From NCBI GenBank assembly GCA_001577025.1, contig LSCF01000006.1:1-39097 (forward strand): 39,097 nt of DNA, written 5' to 3'. Under the pieces are notes generated by a model. The model saw nothing but the letters and a program-made list of their open reading frames with translations, was not told where the DNA came from and ran no database searches. Positions 26,903-35,953 of the stretch are shown in pieces (the stretch's first letter is position 1; each line of letters begins with the position of its first letter). The DNA comes from Fidelibacterota bacterium TCS55. Its GTDB lineage: Bacteria > Fidelibacterota > Marinisomatia > Marinisomatales > TCS55. Both the position numbers and the translations under genes were made by a program.

Positions 26903-29428
26903 ATGAATAAATTAAGATTATTTTTTCACAGTATTAAGACTGGTTTAAGATTAATCGGCCTTATGGCTACGATTATCATCTATGCGCAAGAAGATTATAA
27001 TGCTGGTCTGCGCTTTTACAATAAATTCGATTTTACAGCAGGGCAGGAGTACTCTTCATTGGATATTTCCTGGCAAGATCCTATTTTCATTGAAGATGAA
27101 TTAACCTTATCTTTTGATTTTTCATTGCGGAATGCAAAACCATTCGGTTTCTTTTTTCATCTTAAAGGGGATTCGTTACCCCATTCCATGCTCTCCAGTA
27201 TAGATTTTAAGGATCCAGATACTACTTACTTTGATTTTGGATTCAGAGATAGGGGTGATCTCATTTCCTTTTCCATACCTAAAACAAATCTTTCACCTTT
27301 AAAATGGTTTCATGTATCCATCACTTATAATTTTTTATTTGATGAAGTTCGTGTAGTGCTGAATAATGAACAAACGGGTTCATTTAAATTTCCCATGCTA
27401 AATGAACAAAACATTTATTTACAGTTCGGGTATCTGCAAACCATTAAGGATGTACCCAGCATGACGGTAAAGAACATAAAGATTCACGACAAAAACGGTT
27501 TAAAACATCACTGGCCTTTAAATGAATATGGGGGAGATACTGCCTTTGATCAAATCGGAGGACGTATTGCCAAAGCCACCAATACGCAATGGGAATATTC
27601 ATCCCATACCAATTGGGTATTGCACGATTCACTGAACTGGGGTTTGGAGGAAGCGGTAATAACGAATGCATCCGCAGCAGAAATTATCCTGATATCTAAT
27701 CGATTGCGGAAATACGAGGTTGAAGAAGGCGGTCATGACCAAATGTATCCGGATGTACGCGTGCCCTTTTCAGAAGACTATAAGTTTTATTATAATCCAA
27801 AGGATGAAATGCTTTTTGGTTTTCAAAGCGATAAGGGCGGTTATTTTTCCATTAATCTCAAAGATAACCAGCTAAAAAAATATCCATCTATTGATACTCA
27901 GATGGATCATTATCATACACCAGGTGAATTTTATGATACGGATACCCATAGTCTATATTGGGTGGGTGGATATGGTTGGTACACGGCAAAAAATCATATT
28001 CAACAATATAATTTTTCGAAAAGTAAATGGGATACTCTTGCCGTATGGGGAGATACATTTACCCCTCGTTTTAATAGCGCAGTTTCTAAAGGACCAAATC
28101 CCAATTCAATTTACATTTTTGGTGGAGCCGGGAATTCAAGCGGCATGCAGGAGCGAGGATGGCAAATGTATTATGACTTTTGGGAATTCAATCGAAAAAC
28201 ATTGGAATTAAAAAAGCTTTTCGAATTGGATAACATTGAATCATACGAAGAAGTAAGCATGGGATATTCCGCGGAATTAAACCAAACAGTTATTATCTAT
28301 AAGAAGTCTCTTGATGATTTCATTGCCATTCTATTAATTGATCCAAATTCTGGTGAAGTCATTTTTCATGATGATATTCCTAATACCAGGCAGAGAAGGG
28401 TAATAACCAGCATGCAGCCTATGGTGGGCAGTGAAACGGGAAAGCTGATTATTGCTTCAGTGGATCAACAAGCCAACATTGATGAGAGAAAATCTATTCT
28501 TATTCATACCATTAATTATCCACCTTTGGTGCCGCCTATACCATCCATGTGGGCAAAGTGGGATCGATGGATTGTTGGGGGTGTGGCATTACTGATTGCC
28601 CTGACCATATTAATGATGAAATTTCAACGAAATCGGGACCAGCATCAGTCCATATCACCCGTTATTGCCTTGCCTCAATTTTCAGCGGATGAAAATCCCT
28701 ATACCCGGTCGGAGTTTGCAATTCAGTGTTTTGGGAATTTTAAATTATATAATCATGGTGAAGAAATCTCCCTGGATGCATGGACGTCCAAAAAAGCCCG
28801 ATCAATGCTGGTATATATTTTACTGAAAAATAAACATGGCGTGACACCTCATGAAATTACCAATACATTTTGGCCGGGATCCAGTGAACATAGCGCCAGA
28901 AACAGCCGTTATGTGGCCATGTCTCAAATACGTTCAATTATGGGAGATGCGGGTGCCATTCTGAATATTAAAGATCATAATATATATGTAGATATACCCG
29001 AGGGATATTTTTCAGATGTTCATTTCCTCCATCGTGTAATTGGAGCCAACTCATACGCCGATTTACAATCAAGAGAAACGGTGCTTCGACTCATGGGAGA
29101 TGGTCAAATATGCCATGATATTGATGCAGTGTGGATGGATAACATTCGCACTGATATTTTGGCCGATGGGAGGCGGATTGCCATTTCACTCAGTGCACAA
29201 TATATTGAATTAGAGTCCTGGAAAAAGCTCAGTGACTTAGGGCGACAGATGCTCCATTGGGATACCATAGATGAAGAAGGATTGCTGTGGTGTATCAAAG
29301 GATTGATGGCGAATGGCCATACGGCAAAATCGAAATCCATATTTGATAAATATGCCCAGAATTATAATCATATTATCGACGAACCATTTCATTTCACTTT
29401 TCAAGACTATTTAAACAAAAAAATATAA
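26903..29428 (+). CDS. Membrane-spanning SARP-like transcriptional regulator with LamG/Kelch-like sensor
   Basis: The 841-residue protein has a signal-anchor-like N-terminus (about 1-29). A LamG/concanavalin-like beta region follows (about 40-235; RFYNKFDF, LKHHWPLNEYGGDTAFDQIGG). A Kelch-like propeller comes next (about 270-535; LYWVGGYGWY, NSIYIFGGAGNSSGMQ). One membrane helix lies at about 556-573 (WIVGGVALLIALTILMM). The cytoplasmic part starts at about 606 with a winged-helix domain of SARP/OmpR type: IQCFGNFKLYNHGEEISL, SKKARSMLVYILL, TNTFWPGSSEHSARNSRYVAMSQIRSIMG. Helical BTAD-like sequence continues to the C-terminus. It is probably a one-component regulator transducing an extracytoplasmic signal; ligand and targets are unknown. 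It is monocistronic. Confidence 0.75.
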   Translation: MNKLRLFFHSIKTGLRLIGLMATIIIYAQEDYNAGLRFYNKFDFTAGQEYSSLDISWQDPIFIEDELTLSFDFSLRNAKPFGFFFHLKGDSLPHSMLSSIDFKDPDTTYFDFGFRDRGDLISFSIPKTNLSPLKWFHVSITYNFLFDEVRVVLNNEQTGSFKFPMLNEQNIYLQFGYLQTIKDVPSMTVKNIKIHDKNGLKHHWPLNEYGGDTAFDQIGGRIAKATNTQWEYSSHTNWVLHDSLNWGLEEAVITNASAAEIILISNRLRKYEVEEGGHDQMYPDVRVPFSEDYKFYYNPKDEMLFGFQSDKGGYFSINLKDNQLKKYPSIDTQMDHYHTPGEFYDTDTHSLYWVGGYGWYTAKNHIQQYNFSKSKWDTLAVWGDTFTPRFNSAVSKGPNPNSIYIFGGAGNSSGMQERGWQMYYDFWEFNRKTLELKKLFELDNIESYEEVSMGYSAELNQTVIIYKKSLDDFIAILLIDPNSGEVIFHDDIPNTRQRRVITSMQPMVGSETGKLIIASVDQQANIDERKSILIHTINYPPLVPPIPSMWAKWDRWIVGGVALLIALTILMMKFQRNRDQHQSISPVIALPQFSADENPYTRSEFAIQCFGNFKLYNHGEEISLDAWTSKKARSMLVYILLKNKHGVTPHEITNTFWPGSSEHSARNSRYVAMSQIRSIMGDAGAILNIKDHNIYVDIPEGYFSDVHFLHRVIGANSYADLQSRETVLRLMGDGQICHDIDAVWMDNIRTDILADGRRIAISLSAQYIELESWKKLSDLGRQMLHWDTIDEEGLLWCIKGLMANGHTAKSKSIFDKYAQNYNHIIDEPFHFTFQDYLNKKI

Positions 29429-29727
29429 ATTATTTAAATTTTAAGATCTTTTTTATCCCATCTCTAAGATTTCTTTAAAGAACACCTTCTTAAAATTGTA
29501 GAGGTTAGATTAGCGTTTAACTGTCGCTTGACAACCGAACGCATCAAGGGAAATTCCTCTTGCCTCCAAGAAAATCCTGTCGATGCATTGCTGTGCATTT
29601 GCCATATACCACCATACTTGGCATATAGAAAAAATTCCCCGGTTCGCTCTTCTTTGGGTCACCGGGGAATTTTCATTAATTCGATTATGCTTTCACAATC
29701 ATCAATAATATATTAGAAGTCCTCTTT
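29429..29727. other. Convergent spacer with terminator
   Basis: This spacer lies between the regulator and ppiD, whose 3' ends face each other. No gene is supported; short open frames here have no recognisable content. Besides the terminator at 29631-29673, there is a small inverted repeat TGCCA...TGGCA near 29600-29624. Confidence 0.5.
29631..29673. terminator. Bidirectional Rho-independent terminator
   Basis: A perfect 13-bp stem is formed by AAAATTCCCCGGT (29631-29643) and ACCGGGGAATTTT (29661-29673) around a 17-base loop. A/T tracts lie on both sides, suiting the convergent genes. Confidence 0.88.
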
Positions 29728-31569
29728 CTAAAAGTGATACTTCCGGTTATCAACAATATCCGCAGCATCTCTCAGTTCCATCATCCAATTCTGGAATGCC
29801 AGGGTTTGTTTTTGACGGGTAATATCTGCACGAACTATATCTTTTTGGGTTGTCCAAGCGGTTGAGTCAAAGGCACTCACATTCAACACTTGGATTAAAC
29901 TGTGCCCTCGATTTGTTTTGATGGGTCCCAGTAAATCGCCTGCGTTGGCATTCAGTAAAGCACCCATGACTTGACCGGAACGGCCTAATGAAATGAAGGA
30001 TCCTTTTAATTTCTTTTCATCAGAAGGGACGAAATCCAATTTGTCATTCCCTTCTTTTAATGATTGAAATGAAGAGCCACCATCAACTTGAGAACGTAGT
30101 TCTGAGGCGTAAGATTCGGTAGCCACCGTTTCTCTCTCCCTGCTAATGGATGCATAGACTTGAGTCCGCACATCTTCAAATGAGGCGATGCCTTCAGGGG
30201 AGATGGAGTCCAAAACAAAAACAGCATAAAAATCATCAGTTTCCATTGGGTCTGAAATGGTGCCAATTTCTGTATCGGTATGGTAGGCCCAGCGTACACC
30301 GGATCTAAACATACCTACGCTGCCCAGAAATAAGTCATTTTCGCCAATATAATTGGCTTGTTGGGCTGTAACTGAATGGCTGTCCTGAGCTGCAGCAAAA
30401 CCATAATCTTGGGCATCATAACTAAATAACGTAGCTTTACGGCGGATGGCTGTCCGTGTATTTTGACCCATCTCAATATTAATCAAAATATGGGCTGCTT
30501 TTACCTGGTGGTTGTCTTTCCCTTTATTTCGGATACTGTCCACTTTAATGACGTGATAGCCAAACTGGGTTAAGATAGGGCCAACTACAGCACCTGCTTT
30601 TACATTAAAAACCGCTTGATCAAACTCAGGAACCATTTGGCCTTTTCCAAACCAACCTAAATCACCACCACGGCCAGAGTCAGGGGTAACCTGATTGCCC
30701 GGGTCCATTGTGTGAATATTGGCCAATTTCCCGAAATCATCCCCATCACTGTAAGCCATAATAATATCTAAAGCTTCTTGCTTCACTCGAAGTGTATCTT
30801 CTTGGGTGGGTGCTTTTGGCCAACTGACATATGAAAGGTGACGCTTCTCTTCCCGTTTAAAGTCATCTCTGCGAGATTTATAGTCCGCCATCAGTTCATC
30901 TTCCGATGGATCTATAACCCGATCTTCAACTGCAGCCGGTACCACATGAAGTGCGGATATGGTAAAATCTGTATTCCGTTTGATGAATTCTTCATGCACA
31001 TCCTGATCGGAAACAACAGCAGACACATTGATATATTGTTGGAGTTTGAAACGGGGGAGGTAAAACTCACGCATCCATGCCTCAATCGGTGTCCAATCGA
31101 TCATGCCCGGTGTATTGAGTGCTTGCCGGTATGTTTCTTCATCAAAAGTATTATTGGCCATGAATAGCCGTTGAATATCCATGGGTGGATTATTTTCTAA
31201 ATGAAATAGAATTTCATCGTTGGATATGGTGATATCCAGATCTTCGATGGCCTGTTCAGTAAGTCGCTCTTCGATAAACGAATTCCAAACCTCTTCACGG
31301 ACTCTATCTAAATGCTGATCTGATACTTCAGTACCTGAATTACGGATTGCCTCCATACGTGCATTCACAGCTTGATTGAACTGACTTGGCGTTATCTTGG
31401 ATCCGTTCACAGAACCAATAGCTTCTGCTGGATTTACTCGACCGAGAAGTTGGTCAATAATATTTGCACCGCCGACTAAACCTCCGACAGTCATGCTCAA
31501 CAAGAAAAGGGCTAAAAGGGTCCATAGAACCACATGCATCCGATTCCGGAGCGTTGTCATCATTCCCAT
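29728..31569 (-). CDS. ppiD: PpiD/SurA-type membrane-anchored peptidyl-prolyl isomerase
   Basis: This periplasmic folding chaperone is anchored by one N-terminal helix (VVLWTLLALFLLSMTVGGLVGG). It has 613 residues, close to PpiD. A SurA_N-like helical domain follows (NGSKITPSQFNQAVNARME; EEVWNSFIEERLTEQAIED). A parvulin rotamase domain spans about residues 225-365 (KREEKRHLSYVSWP; SGRGGDLGWFGKGQMVPEFDQAVFNV; LTQFGYHVIKVD). The C-terminal part is a second degenerate parvulin-like region (GRSGQVMGALLNANAGDLLGPI). ATG 31569 is supported by AAGGA about 9 bases upstream. Confidence 0.92.
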   Translation of the reverse strand: MGMMTTLRNRMHVVLWTLLALFLLSMTVGGLVGGANIIDQLLGRVNPAEAIGSVNGSKITPSQFNQAVNARMEAIRNSGTEVSDQHLDRVREEVWNSFIEERLTEQAIEDLDITISNDEILFHLENNPPMDIQRLFMANNTFDEETYRQALNTPGMIDWTPIEAWMREFYLPRFKLQQYINVSAVVSDQDVHEEFIKRNTDFTISALHVVPAAVEDRVIDPSEDELMADYKSRRDDFKREEKRHLSYVSWPKAPTQEDTLRVKQEALDIIMAYSDGDDFGKLANIHTMDPGNQVTPDSGRGGDLGWFGKGQMVPEFDQAVFNVKAGAVVGPILTQFGYHVIKVDSIRNKGKDNHQVKAAHILINIEMGQNTRTAIRRKATLFSYDAQDYGFAAAQDSHSVTAQQANYIGENDLFLGSVGMFRSGVRWAYHTDTEIGTISDPMETDDFYAVFVLDSISPEGIASFEDVRTQVYASISRERETVATESYASELRSQVDGGSSFQSLKEGNDKLDFVPSDEKKLKGSFISLGRSGQVMGALLNANAGDLLGPIKTNRGHSLIQVLNVSAFDSTAWTTQKDIVRADITRQKQTLAFQNWMMELRDAADIVDNRKYHF

Positions 31570-31819
31570 AAAAATTTGTCCTTAACTAAAAGTATGATTA
31601 GAACTTCAAAAGAAGGGGTGCGAATTTATGTTTTTGTCATACCCAATGGCAATGAGCAAAGGTAATGTTTTTGACAAAGCAGTTATTAGGATAATTTGAC
31701 ACTTTCTCTCATTTGACCGTGTGGATTTCTGCATATAACTTCTGCCTCAATTTTGAGTATTTTATTTGTCAAATACAAATCCCACACCTGATCAACATCC
31801 ATTAATTCAAACGGGCCCA

Positions 31820-32491
31820 ATGGCCAAATTGTATTCTTCCATGATTCGCTGTGAATCCTGCCCGCGCATTGTTGATTTTCGTACCCAAGTGGCCCAAGCC
31901 AAACGAAAGCAGTTTATGGATTGGACCTATTGGGGGAAGCCCATCCCGGGATATGGTGATCCCAATGGAGAGTTGCTTTTGGTTGGATTAGCGCCAGCTG
32001 CCCATGGCGGTAATCGAACAGCACGCGTATTTACTGGCGATAAATCAGCGGATTTCCTTGTCCACTGTCTTCATAAAGAGGGGATTGCCAATCAATCTAA
32101 TTCAGATGCATTGGATGATGGACTTGAATTAAACAATGCATTTATGACACCCGTATTGAAGTGCGTACCCCCACAGGATAAACCCACTGCAGAAGAATTA
32201 CGAAATTGTGCACCATATTTCAGCGAGGAGATGTCCATTTTAAAAAATGTAAAAGTGATATTGGCTTTAGGAAAAATTGGATTTGACGGATGTCTAAAAT
32301 ACTTTCGTAAAGATTTTGATATTAAATTAAAGGACTATCCTTTCGGACATAATCGACAATATGTCCTTCCCAATGGGAAAATATTATGGGGATGTTATCA
32401 TCCAAGCCCGCGGAATGTGAATACAGGCAGGATGAATGTAGAAATGATGACATCCTTACTACGACAAATTAAGAGGACCTTAGAAGTATGA
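31820..32491 (+). CDS. Uracil-DNA glycosylase, family 5 (UDGb-like, Fe-S type)
   Basis: Family 5 UDG removes uracil and some other deaminated bases. ATG 31820 starts MAKLYSSMIRCESCPRIVDFR, where family similarity begins, giving 223 residues; TTG 31766 would add 18 residues. Cluster cysteines are in RCESCPR, LKCVPP and ELRNCAPYF. Motif A is LVGLAPAAHGGNRTARVFTGDKSADFL, diagnostic of family 5, with the Ala-rich loop in place of the Asp/Glu of other families. The C-terminal motif is CYHPSPRNVNTGRM. The stop overlaps the peptidase start (ATGA). Confidence 0.92.
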   Translation: MAKLYSSMIRCESCPRIVDFRTQVAQAKRKQFMDWTYWGKPIPGYGDPNGELLLVGLAPAAHGGNRTARVFTGDKSADFLVHCLHKEGIANQSNSDALDDGLELNNAFMTPVLKCVPPQDKPTAEELRNCAPYFSEEMSILKNVKVILALGKIGFDGCLKYFRKDFDIKLKDYPFGHNRQYVLPNGKILWGCYHPSPRNVNTGRMNVEMMTSLLRQIKRTLEV

Positions 32492-34671
32492 CACGACTAC
32501 TATTAATTGGATTGATAATCACAACTGCAATCGCAGAAAATAAACGCCTTTCATTTGAAGATGTGCAAGGGAAGTCTCCCTTTGAATATGCCCGGTTGGG
32601 TATGATGCAGTGGCAAGCGGATAAAAATGCCTATTTGGCTTGGGGAAAAGGTGATTACAAAGGGGATATTGTTGAAGTAACATTTCCGGAAAAAGATACG
32701 GTCACCTTCGTTGATAAAAGTGCATTGATGGTTGATGGAGAGGCATTGAAGGTGAGCCGATTTTCTTTAGACAAAAGTGGAACAAAATTACTTCTGCTTT
32801 CTGATCGGGAACGAATCTGGCGCCATTCATATTATGGAACTTTCCATGTGCTAGATTTGGCATCTCAAACCATAGAAAAAGTCAGCAAAAACAATACACA
32901 ACTTAGAAATGTTAAAATGTCCCCCGACGGATCCAAAGTGGCTTATGTCCGCGAAGACAATAACCTTTATGTTTATGATTTAAATAGAAATCGTGAAAAA
33001 CAATTGACCACCAATGGGTCAGAATTGATATTAAATGGTCATTTTGGCTGGGTGTATGAAGAAGAATTTGGTTCATATGATGCCTATCGATGGAGTCAGG
33101 ATAGTCGGCAAATCGCCTTTTGGGAAATAAATCAATCCAAAGTGCCTGTCTTTACCATGTTTGATGAATTGTCTTTATACCCCACCACACAGGAGATCCG
33201 ATATCCAAAAGCGGGCCAGACCAATCCCACCATGTCCATTTTTGTTGTGAATGTAAAAAATGCCCGTCGTAAAAAAATGAATATCGGCGATAATCATGAC
33301 ATGTATTATCCATGGATGGAATGGACAGAACAAAATAAATTAACCGTTATGCGGATGAACCGCCTGCAAAACCATTGGGAATTTCTTACGGTGGCCACCA
33401 CCAATGGAAAGTCCGTTTCAGGTTTAACTGAATCGGACCCAAGTGGATGGGTGGAACTCCACCGCCATTATCATTTTCTTAAAAATGGGAATATACTTTG
33501 GGTATCAGAACGGTCCGGATGGCATCATATTTACATTCATTCAGCTGAAGGCCAGTTGGTCAATCAAGTTACGGATGGTGAGTGGGAAGTGAAGGGCATC
33601 AAAAAAGTAGATGAAGCCAATCAGAAAGTCTATTTCATGGCCAACAAAGAATCCACATTTGAAAATCGTTTTTATAGTGTGAATTTTGATGGGACCGGTC
33701 TCAAGCTATTAACAAAAGAACCGGGATCACATTCTGTACGTATTCTGCCTCAAGGTGATGGGTTTATCGACTCTTACTCCAGTTTGATTACCCCTTCAAA
33801 ACATATACTGAAAGATATGGATGGGAATATACAGAAAATTTTAGGAGAGACAGACAAATCCCAGTTCGAAGCATACGATTGGTCATATCCTGAAATTATT
33901 CATTTCAAAACGGCCGATGGTACTGCAACCCTGGATGGCATCATTACCTATCCGCCGGATTATAAAAAAGGGCAGCGGTATCCCGTCATCGTATATGGAT
34001 ATGGCATGCCCGGCACCCAAATTGTAAATAATCGTTGGGGGGGTACATGGAATCAATATTTGGTACAGCAGGGATACATCGTTTTTTCTATGGATGCTCG
34101 AGGCATGAGCGGCCGGGGGGAGGCGTTTAAAAACTTAAGTTATGGAGATATGGCACAGTATTTAGGCAAAGATACAGCCACAGGGGTTCAATATTTGGTG
34201 GATAAGGGTATTGCAGACCCAAACCGGATAGGCGCATGGGGTTGGTCCGGCGGCGGATATTTTACAGGACTTATGCTCACAAAAAATGCACATTTGTTTG
34301 ATGTGGGTGTATCTGTAGCCCCGGTGATGGATTTTAGGTTGTATGACACTATATATACTGAGCGATCTATGGGGTTACCTCAGGATAATAAAGCGGGATA
34401 TGATTCAACGTCAGTATTGTCATATGTGGACCGATTTAATGGAAAGCTTTTGGTCATCCATGGTACAGGAGATGATAATGTCCATTCTCAAAATATGACA
34501 TGGCTTGTAGAAGAATTTGTTAAGCATGACAAACAATTGGATACATTTTATTATCCTAGCCGTCCTCATGGCATGCAAGGGGGAAATGCGAGAAAAAATC
34601 TATACCGTAAAATGATGAACTATTTTAATGATCATTTGAGGGGCAAAGCCTTGATAGAACGTAAGAATTAA
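32488..34671 (+). CDS. Dipeptidyl-peptidase IV-type prolyl oligopeptidase (family S9B)
   Basis: This exported serine peptidase probably releases X-Pro dipeptides. It has 727 residues, with a signal peptide (RLLLIGLIITTAIAE), an N-terminal eight-bladed propeller region (GWVYEEEFGSYDAYRWSQDSRQIAFWE with the double-Glu loop of DPP-IV), and a C-terminal alpha/beta hydrolase. The nucleophile is S587 in GAWGWSGGGYF; the acid is in HGTGDDNVHSQN, and the His is in RPHGMQGG. The elbow GWSGGGY differs from the usual GWSYGGY. It overlaps udg5 by four bases. Confidence 0.93.
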   Translation: MTRLLLIGLIITTAIAENKRLSFEDVQGKSPFEYARLGMMQWQADKNAYLAWGKGDYKGDIVEVTFPEKDTVTFVDKSALMVDGEALKVSRFSLDKSGTKLLLLSDRERIWRHSYYGTFHVLDLASQTIEKVSKNNTQLRNVKMSPDGSKVAYVREDNNLYVYDLNRNREKQLTTNGSELILNGHFGWVYEEEFGSYDAYRWSQDSRQIAFWEINQSKVPVFTMFDELSLYPTTQEIRYPKAGQTNPTMSIFVVNVKNARRKKMNIGDNHDMYYPWMEWTEQNKLTVMRMNRLQNHWEFLTVATTNGKSVSGLTESDPSGWVELHRHYHFLKNGNILWVSERSGWHHIYIHSAEGQLVNQVTDGEWEVKGIKKVDEANQKVYFMANKESTFENRFYSVNFDGTGLKLLTKEPGSHSVRILPQGDGFIDSYSSLITPSKHILKDMDGNIQKILGETDKSQFEAYDWSYPEIIHFKTADGTATLDGIITYPPDYKKGQRYPVIVYGYGMPGTQIVNNRWGGTWNQYLVQQGYIVFSMDARGMSGRGEAFKNLSYGDMAQYLGKDTATGVQYLVDKGIADPNRIGAWGWSGGGYFTGLMLTKNAHLFDVGVSVAPVMDFRLYDTIYTERSMGLPQDNKAGYDSTSVLSYVDRFNGKLLVIHGTGDDNVHSQNMTWLVEEFVKHDKQLDTFYYPSRPHGMQGGNARKNLYRKMMNYFNDHLRGKALIERKN

Positions 34672-34713
34672 TTGGAGCGCGTTTATATATCGCATTATTT
34701 TCTTGCACTAAAT

Positions 34714-34786
<73 letters not shown>

Positions 34787-34796
34787 CAATTACAAC

Positions 34797-34829
34797 AAAA
34801 CACCTTCGTTTTCGAGGTTATTTTATTTT
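34797..34829 (+). terminator. Probable terminator after tRNA-Ala
   Basis: AAAACACCT and AGGTTATTTT flank a short inner CG-TTTT-CG loop with one bulged T, followed by TATTTT. It is positioned 10 bases after the tRNA. Confidence 0.5.
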
Positions 34830-34970
34830 GATCAATTAATTGTTTGACAGTTATTTAGTCGATAAATTTAAGGGCAAGATTTGTCCGGAATGAACCTCGT
34901 TAGATTTATTTGGAATTTAGTTCGACTCATTTTTATCAAATCAATGTAGAAAAATAATAAAGGAATTAAG

Positions 34971-35216
34971 ATGAATATTTATACTGGCAACTTGAGCTAT
35001 GATATCTCAGAAGAAGATTTGAAAGCTGCATTCGAAGAATTCGGTGAAGTCACATCTGCAAAAATCATTTCTGATCGTTACAACGGTAGATCCAAAGGAT
35101 TTGGATTTGTAGAAATGCCTTCTGATGATGCCGCAAAAGCAGCCATTGACGCCTTGGCAGGTAAAGAACTTGGCGGTCGTCCATTGGTTGTTAATGAAGC
35201 CAGACCTAGAAAATAA
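34971..35216 (+). CDS. RRM-type RNA-binding protein
   Basis: This 81-residue single RNA-recognition-motif protein belongs to the group often annotated as cyanobacterial/bacterial Rbp cold-response proteins. RNP2 is IYTGNLSY at the N-terminus, and RNP1 is KGFGFVEM near residue 45. The chain ends NEARPRK without the glycine-rich tail of some Rbps. AAAGGAA lies about 7 bases before ATG. A 184-base leader separates it from the tRNA, which could be a regulated 5' UTR. A terminator follows, so it is monocistronic. Confidence 0.95.
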   Translation: MNIYTGNLSYDISEEDLKAAFEEFGEVTSAKIISDRYNGRSKGFGFVEMPSDDAAKAAIDALAGKELGGRPLVVNEARPRK

Positions 35217-35241
35217 TTCTGAATCAAATTTGAGTTAGAAT

Positions 35242-35275
35242 AAAAGCCCCATCGTCATTTCGCTGGGGCTTTTTC
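35242..35275 (+). terminator. Rho-independent terminator after the RRM gene
   Basis: AAAAGCCCC (35242-35250) pairs with GGGGCTTTT around a 13-base loop, followed by TTTCTTTAT. It begins 25 bases after the stop codon. Confidence 0.92.
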
Positions 35276-35362
35276 TTTATAAAAACACCCTTGCGCCAAG
35301 AGGGGTGGCTTTATTAATCTCTTGCCCTAACTTTGTCTCAGGTTATAACGAAGAAGATTTAC

Positions 35363-35953
35363 ATGGCCGACCAAAAACCAAAACCACAAGTAGAAGAACA
35401 GGAATTTAGTTCGCGAAATGTGCGGAGCAATATTGCGCCTATATTTCAAATTCTTCAGAGTGAACAAAACATTCTCCAACGAACGGACCAAAAAGCATTT
35501 ACACTCATGTCAATCCTGGGTGTATTTATGGTTTTTTTCATTGTTCATTTTTTAAAAATTGAAATCAATTGGTTTAATGTGGCCATGGTTATCATTTATT
35601 TTATTGCTGCGTTCATTGCCATATTCAATCTGATGCTGGTGATCGTCCCAAGAATGCGAAATGATCAGGGCCATGATGAACTTCCAGATATCAATGCCAC
35701 ATTCTTTGGCGGTATCATCCACTTCAAGAATCCAGTGGAATATGCAGAATACCTGAATGAAATCACGGAAGATCATGAAAAAACATATAAAATGTTTTCG
35801 TCTCAACTCTATGCTTTGGGACATATCAATGCATATAAAAATAAACATTTGCGGAAAGCCATTATATTTTTTGGCACGGCCATCCTCTGTGAATTGCTGA
35901 TTATTATGTCCATGGCATGGGGGCGGGCACTCCAGTTTCTGCTCACTACATGA
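35363..35953 (+). CDS. PycTM-like (DUF5706/Pycsar effector-type) membrane protein
   Basis: ATG 35363 is preferred (TTG 35333 is upstream), giving 196 residues. The layout matches the PycTM fold: an N-terminal helix leading to NILQRTDQKAFTLMSILGVFM, TM1 at about 46-63 and TM2 at about 72-95. Next is the NATFFGGIIHFKNPVEYAEYL segment, resembling the NP-FFGHI--EEY motif of PycTM effectors. Then comes a helix SSQLYALGHINAYKNKHLRKA and TM3 at about 167-184. Known PycTM proteins kill infected cells when activated by cCMP or cUMP. No pyrimidine cyclase lies nearby, so a defence role is unproven; it may be a housekeeping relative. The stop overlaps the next start (ATGA). Confidence 0.6.
   Translation: MADQKPKPQVEEQEFSSRNVRSNIAPIFQILQSEQNILQRTDQKAFTLMSILGVFMVFFIVHFLKIEINWFNVAMVIIYFIAAFIAIFNLMLVIVPRMRNDQGHDELPDINATFFGGIIHFKNPVEYAEYLNEITEDHEKTYKMFSSQLYALGHINAYKNKHLRKAIIFFGTAILCELLIIMSMAWGRALQFLLTT

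Noticed and set aside
29528-29716. Possible 62-codon gene in the spacer before ppiD
   Set aside because: It spans the terminator stem and shows no ribosome site or family resemblance.
35363-35953. A complete Pycsar anti-phage system
   Set aside because: No cyclase is present nearby; only the effector-like half is seen, so no defence system is claimed.
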